Part shown: positions 1-10,481 of the stretch, in pieces
Numbering within the stretch: position 1 is the stretch's first letter
How the letters are laid out: every line of letters starts with the position of its first letter
Source of the DNA: Actinomadura mexicana
GTDB lineage: Bacteria; Actinomycetota; Actinomycetes; Streptosporangiales; Streptosporangiaceae
Length of the DNA: 64,000 bases
Direction of reading: 5' to 3'
NCBI RefSeq assembly: GCF_900188105.1
Contig: NZ_FZNP01000023.1
Span: 31,907-95,906, forward strand
Notes under the pieces: generated by a model
The model's input: only the letters and a program-made list of their open reading frames with translations
Databases searched by the model: none
Told to the model about the DNA's origin: nothing
Position numbers and translations under genes: made by a program

Positions 1-2
1 TC

Positions 3-179
3 CTGGCGAAGCTGGCGAAGGTGCCCGCCCCGCCGATCCGGTGGCGGATGACGAACGGCCCCTGGTTCGACAACGCCATCGCCACCGTCGAACTGTCCGG
101 ACGCGACTGCGGCGTGCGGTGGGAGACGCCGGGGAGCAGCGGCACGATGTCCGAGATGGGACGCGCCGGGATCACGTGA
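3..179 (+). CDS. C-terminal fragment of an unidentified protein (truncated by window edge)
   Basis: An open frame enters from the left edge and ends at TGA 177-179, giving 58 residues with a hydrophilic, Trp-rich tail (motifs such as RWRMTNGPWFDN and VRWETPGSS). Codon use is typical of the neighbouring genes, so it is probably the end of a real gene. I do not recognise the family. The next gene starts 77 bases downstream, so this fragment says nothing firm about the sigma factor that follows. Confidence 0.5.
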   Translation: MAKLAKVPAPPIRWRMTNGPWFDNAIATVELSGRDCGVRWETPGSSGTMSEMGRAGIT

Positions 180-256
180 CGGGCGGGTCGGCTCGCGCGG
201 ATGTCTGTGACCGAACCGAGCGACAACCGGTGGTCGGTCGGTCACAATGAGCAAAC

Positions 257-1615
<1,359 letters not shown>

Positions 1616-1933
1616 AGCACCGCACACGGTCACGGCCGTCATCCGGGGTTGAAGCGAGGGTCGCGGGCACGCATCGACTGAACCCGCCATCTGATTCTTC
1701 CCGTAAAGATCCATCGGAAGGGCCGGACGGAGCCTAAAGGGCTGGTAGCGTCCGCCGCGGCTCCGAATCCTTGTTACCGAGGAGTCGCCAACCGGCGGCT
1801 TGCCATGAAAGAGTGGCGAATCGCCGTAACGGCCTACCGGGCAGACGGGCTTCACTACGCTATATGCGCCCGGTGTCGCTACGCCGAAAATGGGCACGCT
1901 GTGAGCTCCCGTGTTGAGGAAGGACGGTGCCGC
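1616..1933. other. 318-bp intergenic region before the NYN gene
   Basis: No convincing gene. Base composition is less GC-rich than the flanks. A perfect 11-bp palindrome GGCGAATCGCC lies at 1815-1825. The downstream gene has a good ribosome-binding site (GAGGAAGGA, about 1917-1925). An in-frame ATG at 1805 could extend the NYN protein, but the 43 extra residues do not resemble the family. The region probably holds the NYN gene's promoter. Confidence 0.5.
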
Positions 1934-3307
1934 ATGGATCGCTGCGCGCTGTTCGTGGACGCCGGCTACCTGCTGGCGGACGGTGCCATGGCGGTACACG
2001 GCACGCGCCATCGCGAGACCGTCTCGTGGGATTTCGGCGGCCTCCTGCAACTCCTCGGCAACCTCGCCAGGGAACGCACCGGCATGCCGTTGCTGCGCTG
2101 CTACTGGTACGAGGCGACGGTCGAGGGGCGCCGCAACCCCGAGCACGACGCGCTGGCCGACCTGCCCGGCCTCAAGCTGCGGCTCGGCCGGATCCGTCCC
2201 GGCCGCCGCGAGGGCGTCGACACCGAGATCCACCGCGACCTGATGGCCCTGGCCCGCAACGCCGCGCTCGCCGACGCCGTCCTGGTCAGCGGCGACGAGG
2301 ACCTCGCCCAGGTCGTCGCGGACGCCCAGGACCTCGGCGTCCGCGTCACGGTCGTGCACGTCGCCGTCGACGGCAACTGGACGATCTCCCGGGTGCTGCG
2401 CCAGGAGTGCGACGACCTCATCGAGATCGGCTCCGGCCACCTGCGCCCCTACGTCAACCTGCTCGCCGGGGTCGACGGCGGCTCCTCGCTCGGGACGAGC
2501 CCGCTGTCCAACGGGCACGGCGCCACGAACGGGCACGGCGCCTCACTCGGCCCGCTCCAGAGCACCTCGACCAACGGGCCGCCGCCCGCGTCCCCGCTGA
2601 GCATCCCGCCCGCGTCCCCGTCCCCGTCCCCGGCCGTCCGCGACCTCGGCCCGGCCATGACCGGCGGGCTGGGCGGCGGATCCCTGCCCACCGGTGGCCC
2701 CGGCCCTGGCACCGGCCCCATGCCGCTGCCCGGCGGCACGGGAGGCGGTCACTCCGGATCGCCCTACGGCACCGGCGGGCTGCCGCTCCCGCCGCACCCC
2801 GCCCCGGCCGCCGGGCCGTCCTCGACGCAGGCCCCGTCCCCGCCCGCGCCGCCGCCGACCCCCAGCCCGCAGTACACCTCCTCCCCCAGCAGCCCGCAGT
2901 ACACCTCCTCCCCCGGTTCGCAGTACACCTCCTCCCCCATCCCGGCGCCCTCCCCGCCGCCTCCCCCGCAGACCGTCCAGCCGCAGGCGGCGCCGTCCGG
3001 CGGCCAGCACGGTCCCTACACCGGCCCGCAGCAGATCTCCCCCCTCCCGGTGCAGCAGACGCCGACTCTCTCGGACGCCGTCAAGGCCGCCCACCAGGAG
3101 GGCCAGGACTTCGGCGAGTCCGTCGCACGCGACGCCCCCGCGCTGTGGCTGGAGGCCGTCCTCGCCCGCAAGCCGCGCATGCCGTCCGACCTGGAGGCAC
3201 GGCTCCTGCAGGGCTCCTCGCTGCCCATAGACTTCCTCCTGCACGACGAGGTCCGCCACGCCCTGCGCCGTGGCTTCTGGGACGCGCTCGAACGTTCACG
3301 CAGGTGA
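1934..3307 (+). CDS. NYN-domain (PIN-like) putative ribonuclease with Pro-rich tail
   Basis: A 457-residue protein starting at ATG 1934, chosen because it follows AGGAAGGA at proper spacing and immediately begins the domain (MDRCALFVDAGYLL). Residues 1-180 form an NYN/PIN-like nuclease fold. The acidic residues expected for metal binding are visible in FVDAGYLL, GVDTEIHRDL and VSGDEDLAQV. Residues ~190-380 are low-complexity Gly/Pro/Ser with repeated GHGA and YTSSP segments. The last ~75 residues form a conserved helical tail (LWLEAVLARKPRMPSDLEAR). NYN proteins are generally RNA-processing or tRNA/rRNA-targeting nucleases; the substrate here is unknown. The gene stands alone between intergenic gaps. 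Confidence 0.8.
   Translation: MDRCALFVDAGYLLADGAMAVHGTRHRETVSWDFGGLLQLLGNLARERTGMPLLRCYWYEATVEGRRNPEHDALADLPGLKLRLGRIRPGRREGVDTEIHRDLMALARNAALADAVLVSGDEDLAQVVADAQDLGVRVTVVHVAVDGNWTISRVLRQECDDLIEIGSGHLRPYVNLLAGVDGGSSLGTSPLSNGHGATNGHGASLGPLQSTSTNGPPPASPLSIPPASPSPSPAVRDLGPAMTGGLGGGSLPTGGPGPGTGPMPLPGGTGGGHSGSPYGTGGLPLPPHPAPAAGPSSTQAPSPPAPPPTPSPQYTSSPSSPQYTSSPGSQYTSSPIPAPSPPPPPQTVQPQAAPSGGQHGPYTGPQQISPLPVQQTPTLSDAVKAAHQEGQDFGESVARDAPALWLEAVLARKPRMPSDLEARLLQGSSLPIDFLLHDEVRHALRRGFWDALERSRR
2870..2938 (+). repeat. Three exact 18-bp direct repeats encoding QYTSSP
   Basis: CAGTACACCTCCTCCCCC occurs at 2870, 2897 and 2921 (spacings 27 and 24 bp), all in frame in the Pro-rich linker of the NYN protein. 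This is a short in-frame protein repeat, not a CRISPR array. Confidence 0.85.
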
Positions 3308-3393
3308 CCTGACGTCCAGTCATTAGCACCGGTATTCCACGATCATCATCGATTCGCCCGCTTCGGCCGGGCGGTGCCGGGTAGCGTTGAACC

Positions 3394-4041
3394 GTGACGC
3401 ATGTGACGGAAGACGATCTCGACGACCTGGAGTTCGACACCCTGCGCACCGGCGATCACATCTCGGCGGCCCGCAGGCTGTCCGAGCTGGCCGAGTCGGT
3501 GTCCGGCGGGGTGTCACGCGCCAACGTCCTGCTGCGCGCCGGCGAGCAGTGGCAGCACGCCGGCGACCACGCCAGGGCCGCCGAGCTGTACCGCAGGGCC
3601 ATGGACGACGGCGGCGAGACCTACGGCGATCCGCGCGCCTACCTCGCCGACGCGCTCTTCGAACTCGGCCGCGGGGACGAGGCCCGCGCCCTGGTCGACC
3701 AGATCCGCGCCGACAAGCCGCGCGACCCCGAGGTGTACCGCGCCGTGGCCGAGGTGCTCTACGCCCAGGGCGACGCCACCGGCGCCCACGAATGGGCCAC
3801 CAGCGGCGCCGACGTCGTCCTGGCCCTGCGCGACCGTGCCGTGGGCACCGGCATGGGCGGCGGCCCCGACGAGGCCCCCACCCCGGACGCCGACTCCCTC
3901 ACTCCGGGCTTGGACGACGTCGCCCTGGCCGAGGACAGCCTTGAGGCCCTCCTCCGCCTCCGCTACCGAGCCCGCATAGACCTGGGCCGAAACGAAGACG
4001 ACTACGACGCCCTCCTCGACGACCTCCTGAAGAACTCCTGA
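3394..4041 (+). CDS. TPR-like helical protein
   Basis: A 215-residue soluble protein with a GTG start. Residues ~20-140 contain two to three helix-turn-helix repeats of the tetratricopeptide type (LLRAGEQWQHAGDHARAAELYRRA, then AYLADALFELGRGDEARAL, then AVAEVLYAQGDATGAHEWA). The C-terminal motif RYRARIDLGRNEDDYDALLDDLL is typical of actinobacterial TPR/SEC-C-type proteins. It is likely a protein-interaction scaffold; no catalytic residues are apparent. It ends at a strong bidirectional terminator shared with the convergent hydrolase gene. Confidence 0.7.
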   Translation: MTHVTEDDLDDLEFDTLRTGDHISAARRLSELAESVSGGVSRANVLLRAGEQWQHAGDHARAAELYRRAMDDGGETYGDPRAYLADALFELGRGDEARALVDQIRADKPRDPEVYRAVAEVLYAQGDATGAHEWATSGADVVLALRDRAVGTGMGGGPDEAPTPDADSLTPGLDDVALAEDSLEALLRLRYRARIDLGRNEDDYDALLDDLLKNS

Positions 4042-4043
4042 TC

Positions 4044-4068
4044 TCCCAGGGGGTCGCCCCCCCTGGGA
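4044..4068. terminator. Bidirectional hairpin terminator
   Basis: A perfect 10-bp stem TCCCAGGGGG / CCCCCTGGGA with a 5-nt loop lies between the convergent TPR gene (ends 4041) and the hydrolase gene (ends 4077). There is no U tract, as is usual in high-GC actinobacteria. Confidence 0.8.
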
Positions 4069-4076
4069 TGACACGC

Positions 4077-4601
4077 CTACAGCCGGGCTATGAGTTCGCT
4101 CAGGGCCTGGGCGGCGGCGGTGGGGGGCTCGTGTTCGGTTATGGGCCAGCCGCGCAGGTGCGCTTCTCTGACGGCCTGATCGTGCTTGGGGGAGGCGGAG
4201 CGGTCCGAATGGGTGCGGAGGTAGCCGCAGGGCGCCTCCGGCCAATCTGGGGCCGTGGGGAGGTCCTCCTGCGGGGCGTCATGGTCGTGCCGGGCCGGGC
4301 GGGGGAGATCGGCGTCGACGAAGACGTAGCCGCCTACGGGACGGTGGGCGGCGCGCTGGGCCAGGCCGACGCCGGGCAGCAGGGGGCCGGCGGCGCCGTG
4401 GGCCACGAGGACCAGCGGGGGGACGGGGTCGGTCGCGGTGATGGTGAGCGAGACGCGGGCGATGTAGCGGGGGCCGGCGTCGTCCGGGACGTCCGGTGCC
4501 ACGACGTCCAGGCCGTACGAGCGGAGCATCTCGGGCAGGTCGCCCCAGGAGGCCGCGGTGGCGGTGGGGGCGTGCAGCAGGACGACGGTTCCGGGTGTCA
4601 C
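4077..4601 (-). CDS. Small alpha/beta-hydrolase-fold protein
   Basis: A 174-residue protein. The GTG at 4601 was chosen because the fold begins there (VTPGTVVLLHAPTATAASWGDL); longer frames run into the divergent pyrE gene. Visible features are the oxyanion-type turn after strand 3 (LLHAPTATAASW) and VLVAHGAAGPLLPGV. At the nucleophile elbow the usual G-x-S-x-G reads H-G-A-A-G, so the catalytic serine appears to be absent. A C-terminal Glu/His region (GWPITEHEPPTAAAQAL) is present. It could be a non-catalytic hydrolase-fold protein or an enzyme with altered chemistry. It is divergent from pyrE (58-bp gap). Confidence 0.6.
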   Translation of the reverse strand: MTPGTVVLLHAPTATAASWGDLPEMLRSYGLDVVAPDVPDDAGPRYIARVSLTITATDPVPPLVLVAHGAAGPLLPGVGLAQRAAHRPVGGYVFVDADLPRPARHDHDAPQEDLPTAPDWPEAPCGYLRTHSDRSASPKHDQAVREAHLRGWPITEHEPPTAAAQALSELIARL

Positions 4602-4659
4602 CCCGCGAACGTACACGGCGGCGGCGGAGCGCGTACGCAGGGTGAATAGGGTTCTGCTC

Positions 4660-5196
4660 GTGAGCGATCGTAATGAACTGCTGCAGAAGATCAAGGACCG
4701 GGCCGTGGTGCACGGGGACTTCGTGCTCTCCTCGGGCAAGCGGGCGTCCTGGTACGTAGACCTCCGCCGGGTGACGCTGGACGGGGCCGCGGCCCCGCTG
4801 GTGGGGCGGGTCATGCTGGACGAGACCGCCGACCTCGACTACGAGGCCGTGGGCGGCCTCACGCTCGGGGCGGATCCGGTGGCCGCCGCGATGCTGCACG
4901 CGGCGGCGGCGCGCGGGCGAGTGCTGGACGCGTTCGTCGTCCGCAAGGCGGGCAAGGCCCACGGGCTGCAGCGCCGGATCGAGGGGCCGGACGTGGCGGG
5001 CCGCCGCGTCCTCGCGGTGGAGGACACCTCGACCACCGGCGGCTCCGTGCTCACGGCGGTGGAGGCGCTCCGCGAGGCCGGGGCCGAGGTGGTGGCGGTC
5101 GCGACGATCCTGGAGCGCGGCGCGGCCGGCCGGATCGCCGGGGAGGGCCTGGAGTACCGGCACCCCTACGAGGTCGCCGACCTCGGTCTCGGTTAG
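4660..5196 (+). CDS. pyrE: Orotate phosphoribosyltransferase
   Basis: A 178-residue enzyme that transfers the phosphoribosyl group of PRPP to orotate to give OMP in pyrimidine synthesis. The PRPP-binding signature RVLAVEDTSTTGGS lies near residues 115-129. The N-terminal VVHGDFVLSSGKRASWYVDLR is characteristic of PyrE, as is the GLTLGADPVAAAML loop. GTG 4660 gives the normal actinobacterial length of about 180 residues; a longer ATG frame from 4558 adds non-homologous sequence. Its TAG stop overlaps the stop codon of the convergent gene on the other strand. Confidence 0.93.
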   Translation: MSDRNELLQKIKDRAVVHGDFVLSSGKRASWYVDLRRVTLDGAAAPLVGRVMLDETADLDYEAVGGLTLGADPVAAAMLHAAAARGRVLDAFVVRKAGKAHGLQRRIEGPDVAGRRVLAVEDTSTTGGSVLTAVEALREAGAEVVAVATILERGAAGRIAGEGLEYRHPYEVADLGLG

Positions 5197-5657
5197 CGGG
5201 CCTTGACGAGCCACTGGGCGCGCTGGCCGTTCGGCTCGCGCGGCTGGACCCTGCCGTAGATCGCGACCTGCAGGGAGCCGCCGTTGAGGGCGACGACCTG
5301 CAGGGGCGCCTCCTTGAACTGGAGGGTGTCGCCGGTGTTGAGCGTGCTGTTGGCGAGCACCTTGCCACCGGCGTCGGCGACGCGGACGACGACGGTCGTC
5401 GGCTGGCCGGTCACCCGGATGACCAGGGGGAGCGGCGCCGCCGGCGACGTCGTGGTCTCGTTGCTGCTCGGCGTCGTGCGCCCGCCGCCACCCGCCGGCG
5501 GGGCCCCCGTCGCCGGGCCCTTCTTGTCGGGCTCGCTCATGATCGCGTTGACCAGGGCCATGCCCCCGACGATGAGCAGGGCCAAGGCCGCCATCACGGC
5601 CAAGGCCGCGATGACTATGCGCGCGAGACCCCTAGGGTCCGACCGGTGACGTCCCAC
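5193..5657 (-). CDS. Single-pass membrane protein with RodZ-like DUF4115 C-terminal domain
   Basis: A 154-residue protein: short basic N-terminus (MGRHRSDPRGLAR), one membrane helix at about residues 12-38 (IVIAALAVMAALALLIVGG), a Gly/Pro/Thr linker, then an extracytoplasmic beta domain (IRVTGQPTTVVVRVAD ... GDTLQFKEAPLQVVALNGG) resembling the DUF4115 domain of RodZ. The cytoplasmic HTH of RodZ is missing. The start is a GTG. It lies 9 bp downstream of the DedA gene on the same strand and is probably co-transcribed with it. A cell-envelope role is inferred. Confidence 0.6.
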   Translation of the reverse strand: MGRHRSDPRGLARIVIAALAVMAALALLIVGGMALVNAIMSEPDKKGPATGAPPAGGGGRTTPSSNETTTSPAAPLPLVIRVTGQPTTVVVRVADAGGKVLANSTLNTGDTLQFKEAPLQVVALNGGSLQVAIYGRVQPREPNGQRAQWLVKAR

Positions 5658-5666
5658 ATGGGGAGG

Positions 5667-6392
5667 TTAGCGATAACTGTCACCGCTGAGCGACGGACGG
5701 GACTCTTCCGGACCATTCTTATTCGGACCGTGGTCCGCTTTGCGCCCCTTCAGGACCTCCCGAATGATCGGAATGACCGAGAGAACCAGGATGACCGCAA
5801 CGCCCGGGAGGATGTATTTCTCAACGTCGGGCACTTCGGACCCGAGGAAGTGGCCGAGGAGGAACAGCGCGTCCGTCCAGACGATGCCGCCGATCGCGTT
5901 CCAGACGAAGAATTTCTTCGCGTCCATGCCGAGCATCCCGGCGAGCGGGTTCAGGAACGTCCGGACGATCGGGATGAACCGGGCCAGCACCACCGCCTTC
6001 GCGGGGCCGAACCGGTTGAAGTAGTGCTCGGCCTTCTCCACCCACTCCTGCTTGAAGATGCGCGAGTCGGGCCGGTCGAAGAGCCTCCGGCCGTAGCGGG
6101 CGCCGAGGAAGTGGCCGAGCTGGGCGCCGGCGATCGCCGCCACCGGGCCGCCGACCAGCAGCCAGGGCAGCGACAGCGACTGGAACTCCTGGCCGTTGAC
6201 GGTCGAGACCGCCGTGAGGATCCCCGCCGTGAACAGCAGCGAGTCGCCCGGGAGGATGCAGCCGACCAGCAGGCCGGTCTCCGCGAAGATGATGGCGAGC
6301 ACGCCGATCGTCGCGAACGTACCGAAAAGCTGCAGCCACGCGGTGGGATGCAGCCACTCGGTGATGTCAAGGGGAAGGGCAGTGAGATCCAC
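5667..6392 (-). CDS. DedA-family membrane protein
   Basis: A 241-residue integral membrane protein of the DedA/SNARE-associated family, whose members act as lipid-carrier (undecaprenyl phosphate or phospholipid) flippases or keep membrane homeostasis. Diagnostic segments are FAETGLLVGCILPGDSLLF, RYGRRLFDRPDSRIFK and the F-x-R-F/ARFIPIVRTFLNPLAGMLGM block with conserved Arg and Pro. About five hydrophobic helices are visible. The tail is hydrophilic and charged. The GTG start at 6392 has no obvious Shine-Dalgarno sequence. It is followed on the same strand by the DUF4115-like gene. Confidence 0.85.
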   Translation of the reverse strand: MDLTALPLDITEWLHPTAWLQLFGTFATIGVLAIIFAETGLLVGCILPGDSLLFTAGILTAVSTVNGQEFQSLSLPWLLVGGPVAAIAGAQLGHFLGARYGRRLFDRPDSRIFKQEWVEKAEHYFNRFGPAKAVVLARFIPIVRTFLNPLAGMLGMDAKKFFVWNAIGGIVWTDALFLLGHFLGSEVPDVEKYILPGVAVILVLSVIPIIREVLKGRKADHGPNKNGPEESRPSLSGDSYR

Positions 6393-6561
6393 ACCGCGAG
6401 CGTACCTTTCCCCACGCTTCGATTAGGCGAGATACTGGGCGCGGACGGCATGCCCGACCCGGAAACCGCGTGACCTGGGCAGTCAACGGGTACGCGGACG
6501 TCCGGGAGCTACCGCCCGGCCGGATGCCCGGCGGCACCCTGCGTATGAAAGGACGCTGACA

Positions 6562-7584
<1,023 letters not shown>

Positions 7585-7591
7585 CGGAGCG

Positions 7592-7617
7592 GGCCGGGGG
7601 CCGCACGGCCCCCGGCC
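7592..7617 (+). terminator. Intrinsic terminator of fbaA
   Basis: A perfect 11-bp G/C stem GGCCGGGGGCC / GGCCCCCGGCC with loop GCAC starts 8 bp after the fbaA stop codon. Confidence 0.85.
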
Positions 7618-7656
7618 ACGCCCGTTGCCTGACGAAACGCGGGTAGGCTCCGAAGC

Positions 7657-8106
7657 GTGGCACTGCCCCGCACGTACGACTCGCAGAACTGCTCGGTCGC
7701 CCGCTCGCTGGAGGTCGTGGGCGACCGCTGGACCATGCTGGTGATCCGCAGCGCGTTCCAGGGCGTGCGGCGCTTCGACGACTTCCAGGACGTCCTGGGC
7801 GTGGCCCGCAACGTCCTCACCGACCGGCTCAACCGGCTCTGCGACGAGGGCATCATGCGCCGCGTCCCGTACCAGCAGCGGCCGGAGCGGCACGAGTACC
7901 GGCTGACCCGCAAGGGCGTGGAGCTGTGGCCCGCGGTCATGACCCTGATGATGTGGGGCGACCGGCACTACGCGCCCGCCGGCCCGCCCTTGATCATCGG
8001 GCACCGGGGCTGCGACGGCGTGCTGACCCCCACGTTCACGTGCGGCTCCTGCGGCGCGCACCTCGGCCCCGCCGACGTGGACCCCCGCCCCGGCCCCGCT
8101 GCCTGA
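7657..8106 (+). CDS. HxlR-family winged-helix regulator with C-terminal zinc-ribbon-like motif
   Basis: A 149-residue HxlR-type regulator with a GTG start. The family signature CSVARSLEVVGDRWTMLVIR, with its N-terminal Cys, begins near residue 9. The recognition helix and wing follow (GVARNVLTDRLNRLCDEGIM, RHEYRLTRKGVELWP). An extra C-terminal segment TFTCGSCGAHLG holds a C-x2-C pair that could bind metal or sense redox. The gene stands alone between the fbaA terminator and the AhpD-like gene, so its target is not evident from context. Confidence 0.85.
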   Translation: MALPRTYDSQNCSVARSLEVVGDRWTMLVIRSAFQGVRRFDDFQDVLGVARNVLTDRLNRLCDEGIMRRVPYQQRPERHEYRLTRKGVELWPAVMTLMMWGDRHYAPAGPPLIIGHRGCDGVLTPTFTCGSCGAHLGPADVDPRPGPAA

Positions 8107-8388
8107 GTCGGCCGGACGTCCTCTCCGTCCGGGTGCCCCCTCGTCGGCGTCCCTTTCCGGACGCCCCGAGACGCCGCCCGCGGACTCGCGGTCCCCGCCG
8201 GGGCGGCTGTGCTTCCCGCCCTCCCTCGGTACCATCCGAGCGCAGGCGCGCACAGAGGACGGCAGGGCGCGCGGTTCGGCGCGGAGAAGGACGAGATGCC
8301 CGAGCGCCGGCAGTCGCGGTCGACCCGCGGCCGCCGGGGGCGCGGGCGCGCTACCGCCGCCCCTGACCCGCGACTGATCGGCGGTTCG

Positions 8389-9423
8389 ATGAACGACAGT
8401 TTCGTCCGGGTGGCCCGGAGCGGCGCGCAGGAGCAGATCGCGCACGTCTCGCCCGTCCGCCACGCCGCCGCCGAGGGGCTGGTCGCGCGGGTCTACGGCC
8501 AGCTCGAACGGGACTTCGGCATCCTCGCGCCGCCGGTGATCCTGCACTCTCCCGTCCCCGACCTGCTCGCCGCCGTGTGGATGATGCTGCGCGAGACCCT
8601 GGTCGCGACGGGGAGGGCCGACCGCGCGGCCAAGGAGGCCGCCGCCGCGGCGGTGTCGCTCGGCAACTCCTGCCCCTACTGCGTGGCGGCGCACAGCACC
8701 ACGTTGCACGGCCTCGTGCGCGGGCGCGACGCCGCCGCGATCGCGGCGGGCAGGCTCGACGCCATCGGCGACCCGCGCATCCGCGCGGTCGCCGGGTGGG
8801 GCGAACGGTTCGGCACGCCCGAGGCCCCCGCCCGCCCGTTCCCGCCCGAGCAGGCGCCCGAGATCGTCGGCACCGCCTTCGTCTTCCACTACTACAACCG
8901 GATGGTCAACATCTTCCTGGGCGAGTCGCCGTTCCCCCCGAACGCCCCGGCACGGGCGCACGGCGCGGTGAGCCGGGTGGTGGGCCGCCTGATGGCCGCG
9001 AGTTCGCGCGCCCACCACGCCCCGGGCGAGTCCCTCGACCTGCTGCCGGCCGCGACGGCGCCCGGCGGCCTGTCCTGGACGGCGGGCAACGAGGTGATCG
9101 CCGATGCGTTCGCCCGCGCGTCGGCGGTCATCGACCGGGCGGGCGAGCGGGTCGTGCCGGAGCCGGTCCGGGAACTGCTGGCCGCCGAGCTCGCCGGGTG
9201 GGACGGGCGCACGGCCGAACCCGCGCGGATCGACGGGGCCGTGGCGGGGCTGCCCGCGGCGGACCGTCCCGCCGGGCGGCTGGTCCTGCTGACCGCGCTC
9301 GCCTCCCACCGGGTCGGCCCGGCGGTCATCGCGGAGTTCCGCCGCGACGACGGCGCGGACGCCCGCCTGCTGGAATGCCTCGCATGGGCCGCGTTCACCG
9401 CCGCGCGGGCGACGACGGCCTGA
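8389..9423 (+). CDS. AhpD-like/carboxymuconolactone decarboxylase-family protein
   Basis: A 344-residue protein. ATG 8389 was chosen because the upstream in-frame extension is Arg-rich, non-homologous sequence. The AhpD core is at residues ~80-110 with the redox motif SCPYCVAAHSTTLHG (C-x2-C-x3-H), the peroxidase-associated thiol pair of AhpD-like alkylhydroperoxidases. The rest is all-alpha, with FVFHYYNRMVNIFLGESPFP and a second helical domain. A thiol-based antioxidant or decarboxylase-like role is likely, but the substrate is unknown. It precedes two DinB/MDMPI-fold genes on the same strand. Confidence 0.75.
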   Translation: MNDSFVRVARSGAQEQIAHVSPVRHAAAEGLVARVYGQLERDFGILAPPVILHSPVPDLLAAVWMMLRETLVATGRADRAAKEAAAAAVSLGNSCPYCVAAHSTTLHGLVRGRDAAAIAAGRLDAIGDPRIRAVAGWGERFGTPEAPARPFPPEQAPEIVGTAFVFHYYNRMVNIFLGESPFPPNAPARAHGAVSRVVGRLMAASSRAHHAPGESLDLLPAATAPGGLSWTAGNEVIADAFARASAVIDRAGERVVPEPVRELLAAELAGWDGRTAEPARIDGAVAGLPAADRPAGRLVLLTALASHRVGPAVIAEFRRDDGADARLLECLAWAAFTAARATTA

Positions 9424-9513
9424 TTCGCGTACCGCGGCGACGGGGCCGTCCTGGAGAGGGCCGTCCGCCTTTGCTCTCTTGCCCGATCCCCAGGAAATTG
9501 CGACCATCAGGCC

Positions 9514-10365
9514 ATGGTGGTTCGGCTCACCGAGGAGAACTGGGCGGCGACCCGAAAGTATCTGCGCGGAACCGGCGACCGGTTCGCCGAGCTCCTGACC
9601 TCGCCCGGTTCGGAAACGAAGGCCACGGCCACCTGGACGGTCGCCGATACGGCGGCGCACGTCGCCACCCTCGCACGGCTTTATCACCAGATGGTCGATC
9701 CCGCCGGTTGCGACGAACCACTGGCCGTGACCGGCGACCTCATCCGGAGCACGATCGTCGATACGGTCGACTCCGCAAATGAGGAATTGCTGCGCCTTTT
9801 TCCCGAGCGCGATCCGCGGGCGCTCGCGGACGTCCTGCTCCGCGATGTCGACCGGGTCCTGACGGCGACCCGTGACGCCGATCCGGCGGCGGCGCTGCCC
9901 TGGCTGGGCGGCTCGCGCGTCCCGGTCGGCGGGCTGCTGGCGCACCTGCTCAACGAACTCCAGATCCACGGGCGCGACATGGCCCGGCCCATGCGCAGGC
10001 GCTGGGACGTCCCGCCGCGGGAAGCGGCCCCCTTCTTCGAGATGTTCCTCGTCGGGGTGACCGAGTACGGGTACGGGGGGCTGCTGGACGGCCACGGCCC
10101 CGCGCCCGCAGGACGGATCACCGTCGAGTTCCGCTCCGACCACACCGCCCCCGTGGTGATGGCGATGACCGACGGGTTCGTCACCGTGGAGGAGCCCGGC
10201 GACCGCCCCGACGTGCGGCTCTTCTTCGACCCGACGGCGCTCAACCTGATGCTGTTCGGACGGATCAGCAGGGCGCGGGCGGTGCTGAGCAGGAAGGTCG
10301 TCATTCGGGGCCGGCGCCCCTGGGTGCTCCCCGCATTCCTGCGGATCGTGCGTCTTCCCTCGTAA
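9514..10365 (+). CDS. Maleylpyruvate isomerase-family (MDMPI/DinB-like) protein
   Basis: A 283-residue protein. The N-terminal MDMPI domain (residues ~5-180) is a DinB-like four-helix bundle with candidate metal ligands in TWTVADTAAHVATLARLY and LLAHLLNELQIHGRDMARP. The C-terminal part (~200-283: GRITVEFRSDHTAPVVMAMTDG) resembles an SCP2-like sterol-carrier fold, a common pairing in actinobacteria. Members are thought to be mycothiol- or metal-dependent isomerases/transferases; no substrate can be assigned here. The start codon is ATG. A homologous-fold gene follows 116 bp downstream. Confidence 0.75.
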   Translation: MVVRLTEENWAATRKYLRGTGDRFAELLTSPGSETKATATWTVADTAAHVATLARLYHQMVDPAGCDEPLAVTGDLIRSTIVDTVDSANEELLRLFPERDPRALADVLLRDVDRVLTATRDADPAAALPWLGGSRVPVGGLLAHLLNELQIHGRDMARPMRRRWDVPPREAAPFFEMFLVGVTEYGYGGLLDGHGPAPAGRITVEFRSDHTAPVVMAMTDGFVTVEEPGDRPDVRLFFDPTALNLMLFGRISRARAVLSRKVVIRGRRPWVLPAFLRIVRLPS

Positions 10366-10481
10366 ACGGCGACGCTTCGCTTTCGCCGACCCCTCACGAG
10401 GCATTCGGCCGCGGTCACCGATGACTTCTCGCCGCGGCGGAGGTCCATACAGGTGATCATTCCAGCGAGCTGAGGAGCCGA

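Noticed and set aside
1805..1933. N-terminal extension of the NYN protein from ATG 1805
   Set aside because: The extra 43 residues lack family similarity, and a strong ribosome site precedes ATG 1934.
2870..2938. Regular short repeats that could suggest a CRISPR array
   Set aside because: Only three 18-bp copies, in frame inside a Pro-rich protein linker, with 6-9-bp spacers; no cas genes in the window.
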